The position numbers and the translations under genes are program-made. 64,000 nucleotides of DNA from Syngnathus acus (taxonomy: Eukaryota > Chordata > Actinopteri > Syngnathiformes > Syngnathidae), in NCBI RefSeq assembly GCF_901709675.1, contig NC_051089.1:3448476-3512475 (forward strand). Direction: 5' to 3'. Positions 8,134 to 21,600 of the stretch are shown here, piece by piece (positions within the stretch are counted from its first letter, which is position 1; every line of letters starts with the position of its first letter). A model generated the notes under the pieces. That model had not been told where the DNA came from and searched no databases. It saw only the letters and a list, made by a program, of their open reading frames with translations.

Positions 8134-10015
8134 ATGTTCCAGCATTGTGAGGAGCCTCGCTTCACCATTGAGCAGATCGACCTCCTCCAGAGGCTCAGGA
8201 GGACAGGCATCAGCCAGGCAGAGCTACTCCATGCTCTGGACACGTTAGACCACCTGGACCGCCCTCACAGACGCCCCTCAAAACACCACCTGTCTTCCGA
8301 CGCCCCGCCTTCGTCTTCCAGCACCGCCACTCAGACGGTCTTCTCCTACGGCCGTCTATCGCCAAGTAGCTTTGATGTAACCTTGCCCGTAGCCATGGCA
8401 ACGGTAGCTCAGACCAACGGGAAGATGTCGCCGCTGACCAGGTTTCCTCTTGTGGGCGGCGGCTCGGTGGGCTTCGGGTTTGAGGCGGGCGACGACGACG
8501 CAGATGTCGACGAGAAAGTGGAAGACTTGATGAGGTAGGAGCCGTGTTGAATGGGTTTTAGCTACGGTATTTGCGGGAGTTAGGGACCTGACCTGGAATA
8601 GTGAATGGTGATTCTCAAATTGAAAGAGAAAAACAAAAGCTGCATGTGTCCGCTTGTAGGAGAAACAGCAGTGTCATGAAGGAGGAGATCAAATGCTTCC
8701 TGGCCAGCAGGCGTATCTCCCAGGCCGTGGTTGCACAGGTGACGGGTGCGTGTCGCCTAAACCCCCCTTCTTCTTCCCTTAAGTGAAAGCTCACCTGTCC
8801 TGGTCCTCTTGCAGGAATTAGTCAGAGTCGCATCTCCCACTGGTTACTGCAGCAAGGGTCCGACCTCAGCGAGCAGAAGAAACGAGCCTTCTTCAGATGG
8901 TATCAGCTGGAGAAGAGCAACCCTGGTCAGCACTGCTCGTCTCGCTGGCTGTCTGCAGCGTCAATCTATTCATCTCTGGCTTCCCAAAAAACATTGTGTT
9001 TACGTGCATTCATGTTTTTGCGTGCTTGTATTTTTTGGGGGAAATAAAATGACACTTAATATGTGCCTGGCACATCAGGCGCTACAGTCGCCATGCATAG
9101 CGCCCCGCTGACTCTGGAGGACGTGATGATGGACTGGCATCAGGCCCCGCCCACATTCGCCCCTGCTCCAGGGGGCTTTCGCCTGCGCCGGGGGAACAGA
9201 TTCACCTGGAGGAAAGAGTGTCTGGCCCTCATGGAAAGGTAACGTTACAGATTGCTGCATGGCCAAGTGACGTGACTCCCGTTATTCATTGCGTATGTGT
9301 GTGTGCATACATACGTGTGCACGTGCAGCTACTTCAGTGACAATCAGTATCCCGACGAGGCGAGGAGGGAGGAGATCTCCATGGCTTGCAACGCAGTCAT
9401 TCAGAAACCAGGTGGGTCCAGATCTTGACTCGATCCCCGCCTGCTCCTTGGCATCCAGAAAAACAAGCAAGCGTGTGTTTTAGGAAAAAGGCTTCTGGAC
9501 TTTGAGAAGGTGACGTCTCTGAAAGTGTACAACTGGTTTGCCAATCGCCGCAAGGACATGAAGAGACGTGCCAACATCGGTAACGCTCTGTGACCCGCTA
9601 TGTATATTTTCGGTTTGGTTCAAATGTTCATAAGATGTGAGGAATGTGTGTGTTCGCGAAGAAGCAGCCATCTTGGAGAACCACAGCATCGACGTCCAAA
9701 GTCCCGGAGGTCAGTCCAACGGTGACGAAGCGGACGGCAACGATGAGCAGGTTTACAAGAATATCAAAGTCTTCGGACCGGCTTCTCGTGAAGCACAGAA
9801 GAACTCCAGCGTGTCCTTTCCCGCGGCAGGTTCCCACGTTGATGCCCAGCTGGGTGGCCGCCCTGGGTCGAGGGGCAGCGTCCGGGCCGACGGGCTGCTC
9901 CCTGACTGGCCTCCAGGACGAGCAGAGTCTGGAGAAGGCGGCGATAGATGGAGTGGACGGGGCCGGCTTAACGTTGGTCGATGACATCAAGACGGAGGTG
10001 ACGGAAGATGACTGA
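8134..10015 (+). CDS. hmbox1: Homeobox-containing protein 1 (HMBOX1/HOT1), complete coding region, 8 exons
   Basis: Exons 8134-8534, 8660-8745, 8815-8925, 9079-9238, 9329-9411, 9484-9579, 9662-9750 and 9830-10015 total 1212 nt, or 403 aa (human about 420). The N-terminus EEPRFTIEQIDLLQRLRRTG matches the family's HNF1-type dimerisation-like helix. Residues 120-200 form the POU-specific-like domain (KEEIKCFLASRRISQAVVAQ, ISQSRISHWLLQQGSDLSEQ). Residues 235-312 form an atypical HNF1-like homeodomain, from RRGNRFTWRKECL to the recognition helix VYNWFANRRKDMKRRANI. The tail ends IKTEVTEDD, keeping the IKTE consensus expected of a SUMO site. In mammals the protein binds telomeric TTAGGG duplex DNA and acts as a transcriptional regulator. 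The ATG at 8134 follows a splice acceptor at 8132 and corresponds to a start just before the conserved block. The last intron (79 bp, GTTTAC donor) is unusually short. Confidence 0.95.
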
Positions 10016-13000
10016 AAATAGGTGACGTCATGTATTTGAATGCAAAGATTTGAGCAGAAGCCCAAATAGCAACCCGCTCAACGAGGGTTCACCATGACCG
10101 ATATGACGTTCGTCACACTGTGATCACAACGGTGCAGCCTCAAAACCAAAACAAAGCTTTTTTTTTTTTTTCTGACGTTGCATTTTCGTGGCGTACCAAG
10201 AACAAAACGAAGGTTGCGTCTTGTGACCTGACAACAGCGGAAGCTGTCACAACGTACTTTTTAGAGACAGTTAAACCACAAACAATTCACAGTATTAATA
10301 TTAAAAAAATAAATCTTCAAATGAGTTTTAAAATTGGACAGATATTTAAAGGGAGGTCATTCCAGACCGGCACCTCATTTTTGTTTTGTTCTCAAACGCA
10401 ACAATAACGCAACGGCCTTTCTTTGTCCCCATAACCACTACGATGTCACATATTAAAAATATGTATGACTTTATATACTATACATGTTTGCATATTAGTA
10501 TATCCTATATAATATAAACTGTGTGGGTGCCACATTTTAATTCCACAAAAACGTGTTTCCATATTCCGAAACACAAAAGGAGCTTCCGTTGACAGAAGCC
10601 TAAGTGTTAACTTGTCAAATGTATGTTTTTGTTTCGACACATCAAATGTGTGGAGTCACTCCAAAATGTCCCGTCATCATTTTTAATTTTTGCCTTATAT
10701 ATGTTTGAATCACCAAGTGTTGATTCTTTGTTTATAAAGCTGCTTTATTTCCACTCGGTGGCCACGTGTAGCTGCTGGAAATGTTTCTAAAACAAATTGT
10801 AAAAGTTTTAATTAAGCATTGTTTCACTATTTTCCTCTTGTTGGCCTATTTCAACACTTTTACAATCCACTATGAATTTGCATTTAAGTGCCTCCTGTTG
10901 TCTGTGCTGTTGCTGCAAAGATGACTTTTATGATGGCTCTGAAATGTCCAGATTCCTGAAACACTACCGCAAATACCTCAGCTTTTAATCCCATCGGACC
11001 TGGAACCACCCCCATAAGGTCAGACGATGGTACGTTCAACAAAACCGGGCCATCGTAAATAGCTAATGTTCAACCCGTGTTGCAGTCAGAGAGGAATGCA
11101 GCTGACCATTAAGAGTCAAAACAGGGGCGGAGCCAAAGGTTTTTCAGCGTGGTGGGAAACCTTGAAACCCTAATGAAAAACCCTAACCCTAATTTGAAAC
11201 CCTACCCTGTCTGTTTTAGGTGCACACCTATTTCAAATCATCATTTCATCATCAAGCTTTGGAAAAGCTGATAACAATTCTGATGATTTGAATCAGGTGG
11301 GGATGCATTTTGAAACCCCAACACTAATTAGAAACCTTACCCTACTTTGAAACGACAAGCATCAAATCAAAGGGAACTGTAGCTCATTATTGTAATTTGT
11401 TATAGTCTGATGGAGAGAGGTAGTAAAGGGAAGCGTGACTGACATTGAATCAATTGATCTGCAGCCCATCAGTACTCCGTGGTGACATTTAGGAGCTTTT
11501 CTATCACAGGTGCTCTTCTCACATAGTTTCAAGGTGTGTGTGTGTGTGTGTGTGTTGCCTTCAGGTCAGGTCTGTTCACTTGACTTTTACTTCCTTTCAG
11601 AAAATCAAACAAAAATTGCTGTAAAAAGTGACACTGTGGATTCATTTTGTATGAATGCACATGGGGAAAATAAGGCTGGGTTGGAAAATGTGTGTTCTTT
11701 AGGCAATATGGAGAAAAATATGTTTATCATATATATCTTGTTTTGTTCTTTGTTTTCAGTGCCTTGTTTGAATGATCAAACGTGTCAAAAAAAATACAAC
11801 TAATTGTACTGCATTGGTTTCCATTAGTTGCATGACTATGATTTGTTCTATTTTTACAGTTTTTATGCATTATTGTTTTTTATTCTATTTACAAGGGAAT
11901 TAAAGCTGATTACGCTTGGCCAGGTGACGTCTTATAATACAATCCTAAAATAAGAAATACATACAATAATATGCAATAAATTCATTTGAAACATTCATAG
12001 CATTACATTAGCACATTTGACATTCAGTATTTAACAACGGAGTACTCCGTGAGCTTTCATTTTCCTTTATTCTCTGATCAGATAACTGTTCCGATGATAC
12101 AAATGAAAAAAACATGATGTTCCTATTCACAAGACACATTCTCTCTTTGGATTGCAGCATAGTGACAGAAAATTAAATTAATAGGCAATCAAAACAAAAA
12201 ATGAACATCTGTTCAACAGTCCTTACTTCTTTCCCCACTTTTTTTACACACGCACGCACACGCACACACAAAACATGATCGCTAATCTTTTGTGTTGATA
12301 TGAAATGTTTGTCAGTTGCTGCGATATTAATGTCAAATCATATTCATCCCTTCGTAACAACGGAAAAACAAAGATTGTATTGCTTATTTGCACTTATGTT
12401 GACAACACACCAACACTTAAATAAAATAAATACAAGCAAAATGAAAATTTTAGGTGCCCCCAATATGAGCCAAAAGAGTTTCCTGCAAAATTAGATGACA
12501 CCTCTGAATGTGGGCAAAGCATGAATGACCGTTTTTTTGTTTTTGTTTTTTTTAAATGGCCACAAATGGCTTTTGTGAATTGCGATGATGTCAGTAAGAG
12601 ACATGTGACAAGATTAAATGTCAGAATGACTGTATGAAGTCTTGAAAACATGCACGAGGGGGGGAGACACTTAAGAAAATGCCGATATGAGAGGCGACAG
12701 AGACTCTCCACGCATATTCCTATCCGGGACATTTTTGCAGAAACAATGTCAACTTCCTGGGATTTTTTTTCCTGGTTAGGGTCGATTTTGTTAATACCTT
12801 CCAAGACCCAACACTCGCGCACATACACAAACATTTCCTCATTTCCTTTAAGTCATAATTTGATAAAAGCACTTCCGACCTAACCATCTGATACCTGCAC
12901 TAACAACCTTAAAGTAACCATTTGATTACCTCCCTAACTTTTTTCCTCTTGATTGCACCAGTTTTTTTTTTTTTTTTAAATAAAATGTTAAGATTACACT

Positions 13001-14820
13001 TTTACTGCGGTTAAAAAAAAAGAAAAAAGAAAACACCACCTTATTTTGATTGTAGTATAACAAATTTTCCTGTCAAACATTTTTTTCCTAAAATTAAATT
13101 AGCAGCATTTATGTAACATTCTAACTATATTCTCGTAATAATGCAGCTTTACTCATGATATGACTTCACTTGCAGAAATGCATGACTTTTCTGTCAGAAT
13201 ATTATTTTGCTTTAATCTAGAACATGTCCCAATTGAATTTATTCACAATATTATTTCTGTTTAGGAATTGGTGATTTGGTGAGTGAGGGGGTCAAATTTC
13301 GGCTTTTAAGTCATAAAAACAATTCTCATAATATTGCTACACGTTTCTGCAAATGAAGATTTTTCTTGTAAAATGTTTTTTTTTTTGGTTAAATTTAGAA
13401 ATGTGACATTTTTCACCACATCATTTGTCGAAGATAATTATAAATCAGGTGGCTGTCTGGTCCTAGGTGCTATTCATTCTTAGCAAAGTCACATGACAAA
13501 GTGCCTCACTCATCCTCCGTTTGAAAGAAACAAAAATGAATGTGAGTGTCGACTACAACTAGATGGGAGTCACTCGGGAGTGTTTATAGCAGCGATTATT
13601 CAAAAAATCATTTGTGCAATTTAAAAAGTTTTTCTTTGTTAAATGGCAGTAAAGAAAAAAAGGCTTTGTTAAATGTGTGTGCCACAGAGGCTTGTGTATA
13701 TTTAAATAGAAATAAACTAATTGTGATGATATGTCTCGTAACACGCAAGGATCACACTAATGATTATTTTAAATTTCATGATTATAATTAGGGCCACAGT
13801 GAGAAGAAAATATACTTTGATAATGAGAATAAAGTAGTAACATCGAAAGAAGGAAACGCTAATGTTGCGAGTTGTACGTAAGTCCAACGTCAGGCAGTGC
13901 ATGAAAAGAAGTCCTTTCATGATTACCAGCAAAGTCAGATTGCTTCTTTTCGAGTGAAATTACCTTCGTAAACTGTGCATTTCACAAATACACAACATTA
14001 CTATCTTATTTTCCTAAATGTCCAACTTTTCTTCTTGTCACTTTATGACTTTGTCATAAATGTACACTTATTGAGTTGAGTCACAACATTACAAATTTGG
14101 TTTTGAGCAAAAGCCTAAAATTAGGTGCTTTCTAGGATTATTCGGTCCAAACTGTTTGATAAACTGACGGTTTTTCAACTTTTTGTGATCCTGTGAAATT
14201 GCATTTATGATGCTAATGTTTCTTTGCATTTTTTGGCATCATCAGTGTGGCCCTAATCATTTTTCTGTGCACCCACAGACTCCGGACTTTCTATTTGCGT
14301 TGTGTATTACCGTCATCGTAACAATTTACTGACAGGCCACAGTGACAAGTCATCACAACAAAAAATCTGTTAAAAGTATACAAGGGCTTGGCAAATTGGC
14401 CATTTCCTACGTCGTCTCTGAAATGTACACTAAAAAGTGTACGCCATCTTTTTTTTTTTTTTTTCCTACAATACAACAGGAGGTTGTTCCTGCCTAAATA
14501 ATAGTCTTTTCAAAATAAGATGCACTTACTCACCCAACACGCAGGGCCTCGTGCGTCATCCTTGACGTCAACACGGAGCCAACAAGTTGACTTATTGCAC
14601 ACAATGGCAAAATTGCGCTCGCTCACTTGGTCACGCCCATCCTCGGTCCCTGAGACGGCCTCCGATGCAGCGACAGCAAGAGGAATTGTGGCTAGAGATG
14701 CCAAACTGGCGAAAAAGCTAAAAAGAAAGCTCTTATCGTCTCCTGGCGATGACACGAGGAGATTTCGGCTTTCCTCCGTCCAAGGAGCTCCGACACGGCG
14801 GCGTCTCCGGGTCGCTGCTC
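10016..14820. other. hmbox1 3'UTR, intergenic stretch and kif13b 3'UTR (convergent genes)
   Basis: Two genes end toward each other here. AT-rich DNA, first AATAAA on the plus strand near 10308-10313. A short GT run is at 11537-11554. A patch at 11150-11350 repeats GAAACCCTAA-like words, including one CCCTAACCCTAA. The part just right of 14500 is probably the kif13b 3'UTR. I find no splice-bounded exon or RNA gene. Confidence 0.5.
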
Positions 14821-15600
14821 TCAGCTGCTCCAGGATTTGCGGTTGTCCCCTCGGAGGACGGGAACCCGGGCAGTGTTGGGAGCGGCGGGGAGCTCCGAGG
14901 CGCCTTGCCGGCTGTCCCGACAGCTCAGGCGCTCCGGCCGAACCAGAATGCCGTGCGCGGGCCGACATCGGAAGTAGCGGTGGCCGCCCACGCAGCCGTC
15001 GTGTTTACCTTGAAGGAAGAAACCAAAAGGTTGTGCAAGGCTCCTGTTCAGTGCCACACTCTTTTACTTTTGTATATTATATTTATACTTATTTAACTTG
15101 ATATTTTTTTTCCCCCCAATATATAATGATTGGAAATGGATTATTTTGAGTTTATAACTTCACCACAACTCACCTGCGGGGGAGTCCAGCTCCACACCCA
15201 CCCACACGCCGTCGGCAAAGTGCGTGGCCCCCACGTAGCGCACGGTGCCCGCCTTGCCGCTCCCGACGGTCACATGGGTGCCGTCCGTCAGCCAGTCGGG
15301 CAGAGCCGAGTCGTCGCGCGGCTTCTGTTCAGAAAGGAAGGGGCGTGCGGTCACGCCGTCGTGATTGGCGGCGAGCGCGGCCTCGAGGAGGAGGGAGGAG
15401 GACGACGAGGACGAGGAGGGGGGTTGCAGGACGTCCGACAGGGTCGCCGTGGAGACGCTGGCCGAGAAGTAGCCGCTGGACGATTGGCTGAGCGGGCTGA
15501 GGGGGGTGCCGTCATGCGGGTCATGCACAGTAAGAGGAGGGGCGTCGGCTGGGTCAGAGCGCCGCTCTTTGGCCGGCGCCGCTCGTGGGACGGGGGCGGC
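14821..15600 (-). CDS. kif13b: kif13b last two coding exons: Ser-rich tail and CAP-Gly domain
   Basis: The penultimate exon 15174-15600 begins after an acceptor (GCTAG at 15601) and encodes AAPVPRAAP..., a conserved [19 protein letters not shown] block, a run of eight serines, then the first half of CAP-Gly ([31 protein letters not shown]). The last exon 14821-15008 completes CAP-Gly with [13 protein letters not shown] and ends DNRKSWSS-stop, like the KSWAS end of the human protein. CAP-Gly domains bind EEY/F-type C-termini of tubulin and end-binding proteins. Confidence 0.9.
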
Positions 15601-18600
15601 CTAGCGATGACCGCCGGGGGCGGACCACACAAAACCAGCGTCAGACTCGCAATCGGCACCCTTTGTCTCGCAGATGTACTTTTTGGGTCATAATCCTGTG
15701 CAGTTACTTTGGAGCATACCTTTCAAAAATCAACCATTTACTTAAAATAAGATTTTGTACAAGTTGTTTTTAGTGATAGCCCTACTCTCAGGACTAAGAT
15801 TGACCAGCACCAAGAAAACAAAGCTGAAAAAGTCTATTTAAATGTAAATAAGAGCGTGATGAGGAGCTTGATAAGACAACATAAGCAGGTGTTATGCATT
15901 CTCACCATGTCCACCTTGACTCTGCTGTCATCCACCCCTGGTGGCGACATGATGCGAGGCATGTGCTGTTGGACGGACAACCAAAAAAAACAAAAGCAGG
16001 TTGGCTGACTGTGCACGACTTCAAAGTTTGATTTAAGATATTTGCTGGTTTCCACATGTAGCCATGAACTTTTTTTCCAATAATACAACGATCATTTATT
16101 TCAAATTAATTTGCAGATCGTTAAGCTACTGATTGCGAACCCAAATTTGAGAACTACTGCTCTTGGGAGGAGGAAAAAGCGCAGCGGCCATCTTTGCCCA
16201 CCTGCTGGCCGTGCGGCGACGGCCTCAGCTCCTTCTTGTCATCGCGTGCCGGAAACAAAGACTTGAGTAGTTTGGGCATCTGCGGAACCAACGCCTTCAC
16301 TGAAAGATAAGAGGCAGCAAGTCCTGAACGACCTGAGGGGGGGAGGCGGAGAAAGAAGGAGGAGGCAAGGAATCAAGGAGGCAAAGTAGGTGCGATAGAT
16401 TAGCAGAGAAGCACAGAACATGGCAGCACAAAGACTGGAAAAAATGCATTGCAATCAATCAAACTGTTGATTCATTCATTCATTCTTTTTTGTATAAACC
16501 GTGAGCTCATCGTCGGCAGAAGCAGCAGAAGAAGATGAAGCCGAAGAACAATGATGGCGTGGTGGTGGTGGTGGCTACCTTGCTCTGGCTCCTGGTTGTG
16601 TGGGGAGGTGACGGCATTTGAGGAGGGCGGCGACGGTTGCTGCGGCGCCACGGGGTAATAGGTGGAGGGTGACGAAGCCGGACGGGGGAGCGTGCGATGG
16701 TACGCCGACGGCATGAAGATGTCCTGCTGACTCTCCCAGCGACCCTGAACACCACACATGCAGCCATGAAATACAGGAATTGACTTTCCTACTAAAGGAA
16801 CATTTGTTTTCTTCTGAAGCTATTTTTTAGATTGTGCAAGTGTGTGTCCTGTTTGTGTGTTACCTTGTCCTCCATCAGGCAGGTGGTGGACAAGTCTTGT
16901 CGACTTCCAGACAGCTGTGGATGAACAAAAACATCAAGCAAATATTATTTATAAGAAAAACAAAGTGACAAAGGTGGAAATGTTGCTCTTGTTTTCAGTA
17001 GGCACTTTTGACTGAAAAAAAAGACTCACTTTCTCAGACTCACATTGGTTCATGTAGTCAAAGTGCTGATGTTGCAGATTGTGGCTTTTTTTTTTGTTTG
17101 TGTTTGACTACTGCTGAAAATGAATGTCCTGATATATACTTGTAAAAACCTCTTTCTTCATAACTCTATTATCCAAGTAATGCAGCGACTGCTCTGATAT
17201 ATATTTTTTTATTGTAAAACTACCAACAGTTGAAGACACACAAATTGCTTACTTCATATACTGAAATTGCTGATGTTGAATATTGTCACTTCCTGCCCCT
17301 CGTGGTTTCCGAGAGGAATAGTTTAAAATTGGTGTTTTCCTGGAGCTTCATTTACCTCAACATGATTTATTCGACGTGTTGGCTGTTTTCACTTCTTACC
17401 CTGTTGACAGACGGAGAACTGAGACTCCGCCGGTTGCTTCGTCCTCTTGCAGCGAGCTGCTCCTTCACTGTCACCTCCTTCAACACACAAACAAAGAAAT
17501 GTCAGATTATCTGCCAATAATCATATCAATATTGTTTTTTTTTTAACGTATCCTCTTTACTCTACCTCGTCCTGCATTATGGTGGAATTTGTGTGAAAAA
17601 CACTATGCTTTGTCGGACATGTGTACCTGTCTGAGTCGGTCCAGGGTGAGGATGTTCTCTAGACTGAGGACGCTGCGTAGGTACTTCTCAATGGCGGCTT
17701 CGTCGTCGGCCGACTCGCTGCTGTGAGCGCTGGCCGCGAGGCGGGCCAGCATCTCCCTGTCTTCTGATCCAGGAGCGTCCTAACGAGGCGGAGAAAAAAA
17801 ACAAAAAAACATTGAGTTATATAGCCAAAGACTCCAGAGCTCACGCAATATTTTTTCTGGCCTTACCCCAGGGATGTTGGAGACCACCTCAAAGGTGACG
17901 CCGCATCCAGGGATGGTGCTGCGCGTGGACATCCTCTTGAGGAAGTTGTGGGCAAAGCCCTGACGTCCGGGATTAACGTTGACGCAGATCCTCTTCCTGA
18001 GAACCAGCTGCATGTCGGCCGGGTGGCTGAGCTGCACCACCGCGCGCACGGTGAGGTACACCCGGCTGTCGGGCCAAGCTCCCCCGCGGCTCAGCTGCGG
18101 GCACTCGTGGACGGTGGAGTCCCACGACGCCTCCGCCTTCACCTGGTGAGCAAGATTAAGATTGGAGGCCGACCAAAACCAGTCAAGATTCCCTCCTTCC
18201 TCGTCGTCGTCTTTACCTCGCCGTCGTAGTGTTTGACAATCTGCAGGTCGAAGAAGTCATCCTCGTCTTCGCCGCTCAGCGTGGCGTCCCAGCCTCCTGC
18301 GTCGGGAACCTCGAATTGGTCCTGGGAGCTCAGGTCGTCAGCTGTGATGAAATATGGACAGTTTATCTCAACCATTTTCCCCGAAATCTCTCATACAAAC
18401 ATAATTTTTTTATATTGTGTATAAATAGAGCTTCTAATCTTCATTTTGCAGGCATATGAATCAGAATAAACATTTCATATAACAACAAACATGACGTACG
18501 TTTGAGGTTGAGGAAGAGGACTGGAATGTGCGTCTCCATGCCTGGAAGTGGAACCCTGTGGACAAACGAACAAGTCCAACTCGATCTTTTTTCAAACTAT

Positions 18601-21600
18601 GACGAAATCAAAACATACCATTCCGCAGGTGCTCCAGGAATACCGCTGCCAGCAGAGGGCACCATGACAGCGTTCCTCTCTTCCGTCAGTGTCAAGCGCC
18701 ATTCCAGCAGCTGAGCCTCCCTCTCGACGTCGTCCTCGTTTTTTTCTACACACAACGGTTACCGCGTCAACCACACATACATGCAACGGGCTGGTCTTGT
18801 GTGAGACCTGCGGCCGACCTGCTTTGCTGACCAGGCTCTGCAAGTGCTGGTCCAAGTACTCCTGCCTCTTGGTGAGCGCCGCCAACCACTGACGTCGCAA
18901 ACGTTCTAGGTCTCTCTCCTGAGCGAGAAAATGCACAAAACAATTCGAATCAAAAATCCTATCATTTGAATTATTTTGCTATTTGTGACTGTTTTCCAAC
19001 CTGATAACTGTCCATCTCGTCTCCCTCTGGGCCGATGGTGCTGGTGATCTCCACGCAGCCCACCGACACAGCCAGCACGATCTCCGATATGAGCGGCATG
19101 GTGCCCGAGTCCTGAACGGAGCGCACGTCTACTTGGATTCTCCTCGCCTGACCCTGCGAGAATAAAAAGCCATGGAAAGATGGGTTAACTTTGGGAATGC
19201 TTCTGTAGGCTTGGGTAGATTCGTCCGTACTTGTCGTAGCTGAAAGATTCCGCCGGTGTTGACGTCTCGGGCGGGAATGACTTCAACGGGGACAAAGTCT
19301 CCGTTCTCATTAATTTCCAGGATTTGGATCCAGAGTTCCAGCCGGCGCATTACCTCACTCCACCTGCGGGGCAAAAACAAGTTCTGCAATGAGTTTATTG
19401 GCACTCAGCTATAGCTCTATTTTTTTCATAAATTAGTTTGGGCTCTCGGAATGCTTTTTGAAACCTGAAATGGCACCTGAGAAAGAAAAAGCTTCACCTG
19501 TCTCGTAGCGTGCGCGTCTTGGCCTGGATGATGCTGAGGTCCCAGAGGGCCGGGTTCCTGCCCGTGTCAGCCTGCCTGTGTCCAAACACCTCAATGGCCA
19601 CGGCCCCTTCGGTCAGGTACTCAATGAAATCCTCCGACACGGACACGGCCAGCTCCTTGCAGCTGTCGAACACCACCATGCAGTGTGGGTCTTTGGTGCT
19701 GGGCGACGAGTGGGGGTCCACCTCAGGGGCCACGATGATGGGCTCGGGTTGGTCCCAGAAATTGTATTGGCAGAAGACAAAGTTGGACAGGTACTGGGGG
19801 AGACCGGTGGCCTGTAGGATTTTAATCTGGGGAAAACAAAAAACGATGTAGATTCAGGACCATCATTGACACGTAGGCACCAGGGATTTCTTACCATGCA
19901 GACAAGTTTGCGATCCTGAATTTCTGAGTCTGGGTTGTTGTCAGGATCGTCTCCTCCTGCGATGTTGTCCTCCAGAGCCCCTCCAACCCTCACCACCTCC
20001 ACATGGAGACGCCCAGCCACCTGATGACATTAAAAAAAAAAAAACATTACCCTTCCTGAAATATATTTACAGGATTTAAACACCCAAGTATGCGCCATTT
20101 ATCATTTCTGTTAAGCTTTTGACTAATTGCAGAGCTTCTACAAAAGTCATATGTGGAGAAACTTGGTGTGTGGATGGGATTATGTAAATGAGTCCAACTG
20201 TGAATTGACAATGCAGCAACATCCTTACCTCTCCTTTTTGGTTGATGATGGGCACAGCGTACTGCAGCTTGACGTCATAGAAAAGGCAGGACAAAAAGAC
20301 GTTGGCCACGCCGATCAGGCTGTGGTTCTCTTGCTCATCAAAGAAAGGGTCGGCCCGGCGGAAGTATGAGCGCATCCCCTGGATGCGAAGAGATCAGTTA
20401 AACCTCCCCGGGTTCCGCACGCCGGTTTTTGACCGCTAACTTACCGGGTTGTCGCTGTCGTGCAGGTGGTAGTCCTGCCACTCTTGGTAGAGCTCCCTCA
20501 TGTCCACCAGGCGGTTCTCGGTCTTTTCTAAGCTCCAGATTTGTTTGCCGCGGCAGCGACGTCGCACCTGAATGGCGGGTTCGCTGAGCACAGCATCCCT
20601 CTGCACACACCGTCATTAGCAGTTTGGTTAGCTTGATTTAGCGACGGGTCTCATGCCATTGTTTTTAATAAGGTGACTCAAAGTGAAGCTTTAAATCAGA
20701 AATCTTAAATATGGCTGAATTTGAGGTTGGAGACCTTTCGGTTGGCGTTGAGGTTTTCTGAGGGGATCTGCAGAGTGACTCGGTACTCGGTGTGGCGTTC
20801 CAGCTCATCTGAGATGAAGCAGGCCTCTTGTACCAAGAGGTTGGCTCTCACTATTTGCTCTCGCAGCCGCCTCAAGCTCCTCACCAACACAGCTTCCCTG
20901 TGGGACGACATTGGAAGCGCAAGTAGAACAAGTCAGTTTACTTTTATTTGTGTTTTCACGGTCAAAAGTGAGCTCTTCTTTATTTTGATGTTGAATCTTC
21001 ACGCACCTCTCTTCATTCCATTGTCTCAATCGGCTCTGAGCGCTGCTGGAGTGGCTCATGCCTCCCATGCTCAGCCTCTCCATGCTACGGTAGTGAGACT
21101 GCTGGCCAGTGCCGGGCTGGCCAAACGGCGGCGGTCCCGGGGGGCCCGCGGACAGCCGGTCCGGGTTAAGCTTGCGACGAAGCTGCTGTAGCTCCTGCTC
21201 GTACATCTGCCTCTGGCGCTCCAAGGCTGAGCGTTTCTCCTCTTCGTGTTGCCTCTCCAGCGACTGCAGGACGCTCTGCATAGGGTCTGACGGGGAAAAA
21301 CAAGCATGAGAATTTGTTTTACCGTAATTTTCGGACTATAAGTCGCGGTTTTTTCATAGTTTGGGTGGGGGGGCGACTTATACTCAGGAGCGACTTATAT
21401 ACATATATATGGTTTTTTTCACTTTTTTGGGCATTTTATGGCTGGTGCGACTTATACTCCGGTGCGACTTATAGTCCGAAAATTACGGTACATACAATTA
21501 CATAGAAGAAAAACATTGTGAATGGAGGTCAGTGCTTCTGATGGTCAGCAGGACAAAAAAATGTTTTGCTTACCATTGCTGCCCAGAGCCTTCATCATGA

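Noticed and set aside
11150-11350. Interstitial telomere repeat
   Set aside because: Only one CCCTAACCCTAA is present; the other words are GAAACCCTAA-like and degenerate. Too short to call, although hmbox1 protein binds telomeric repeats.
14510-15101. Long plus- and minus-strand frames of 115-193 codons
   Set aside because: Shadows of the GC-rich last kif13b exon and its flank.
15130-15693. Plus-strand frame of 187 codons
   Set aside because: Antisense shadow of the kif13b Ser-rich/CAP-Gly exon 15174-15600.
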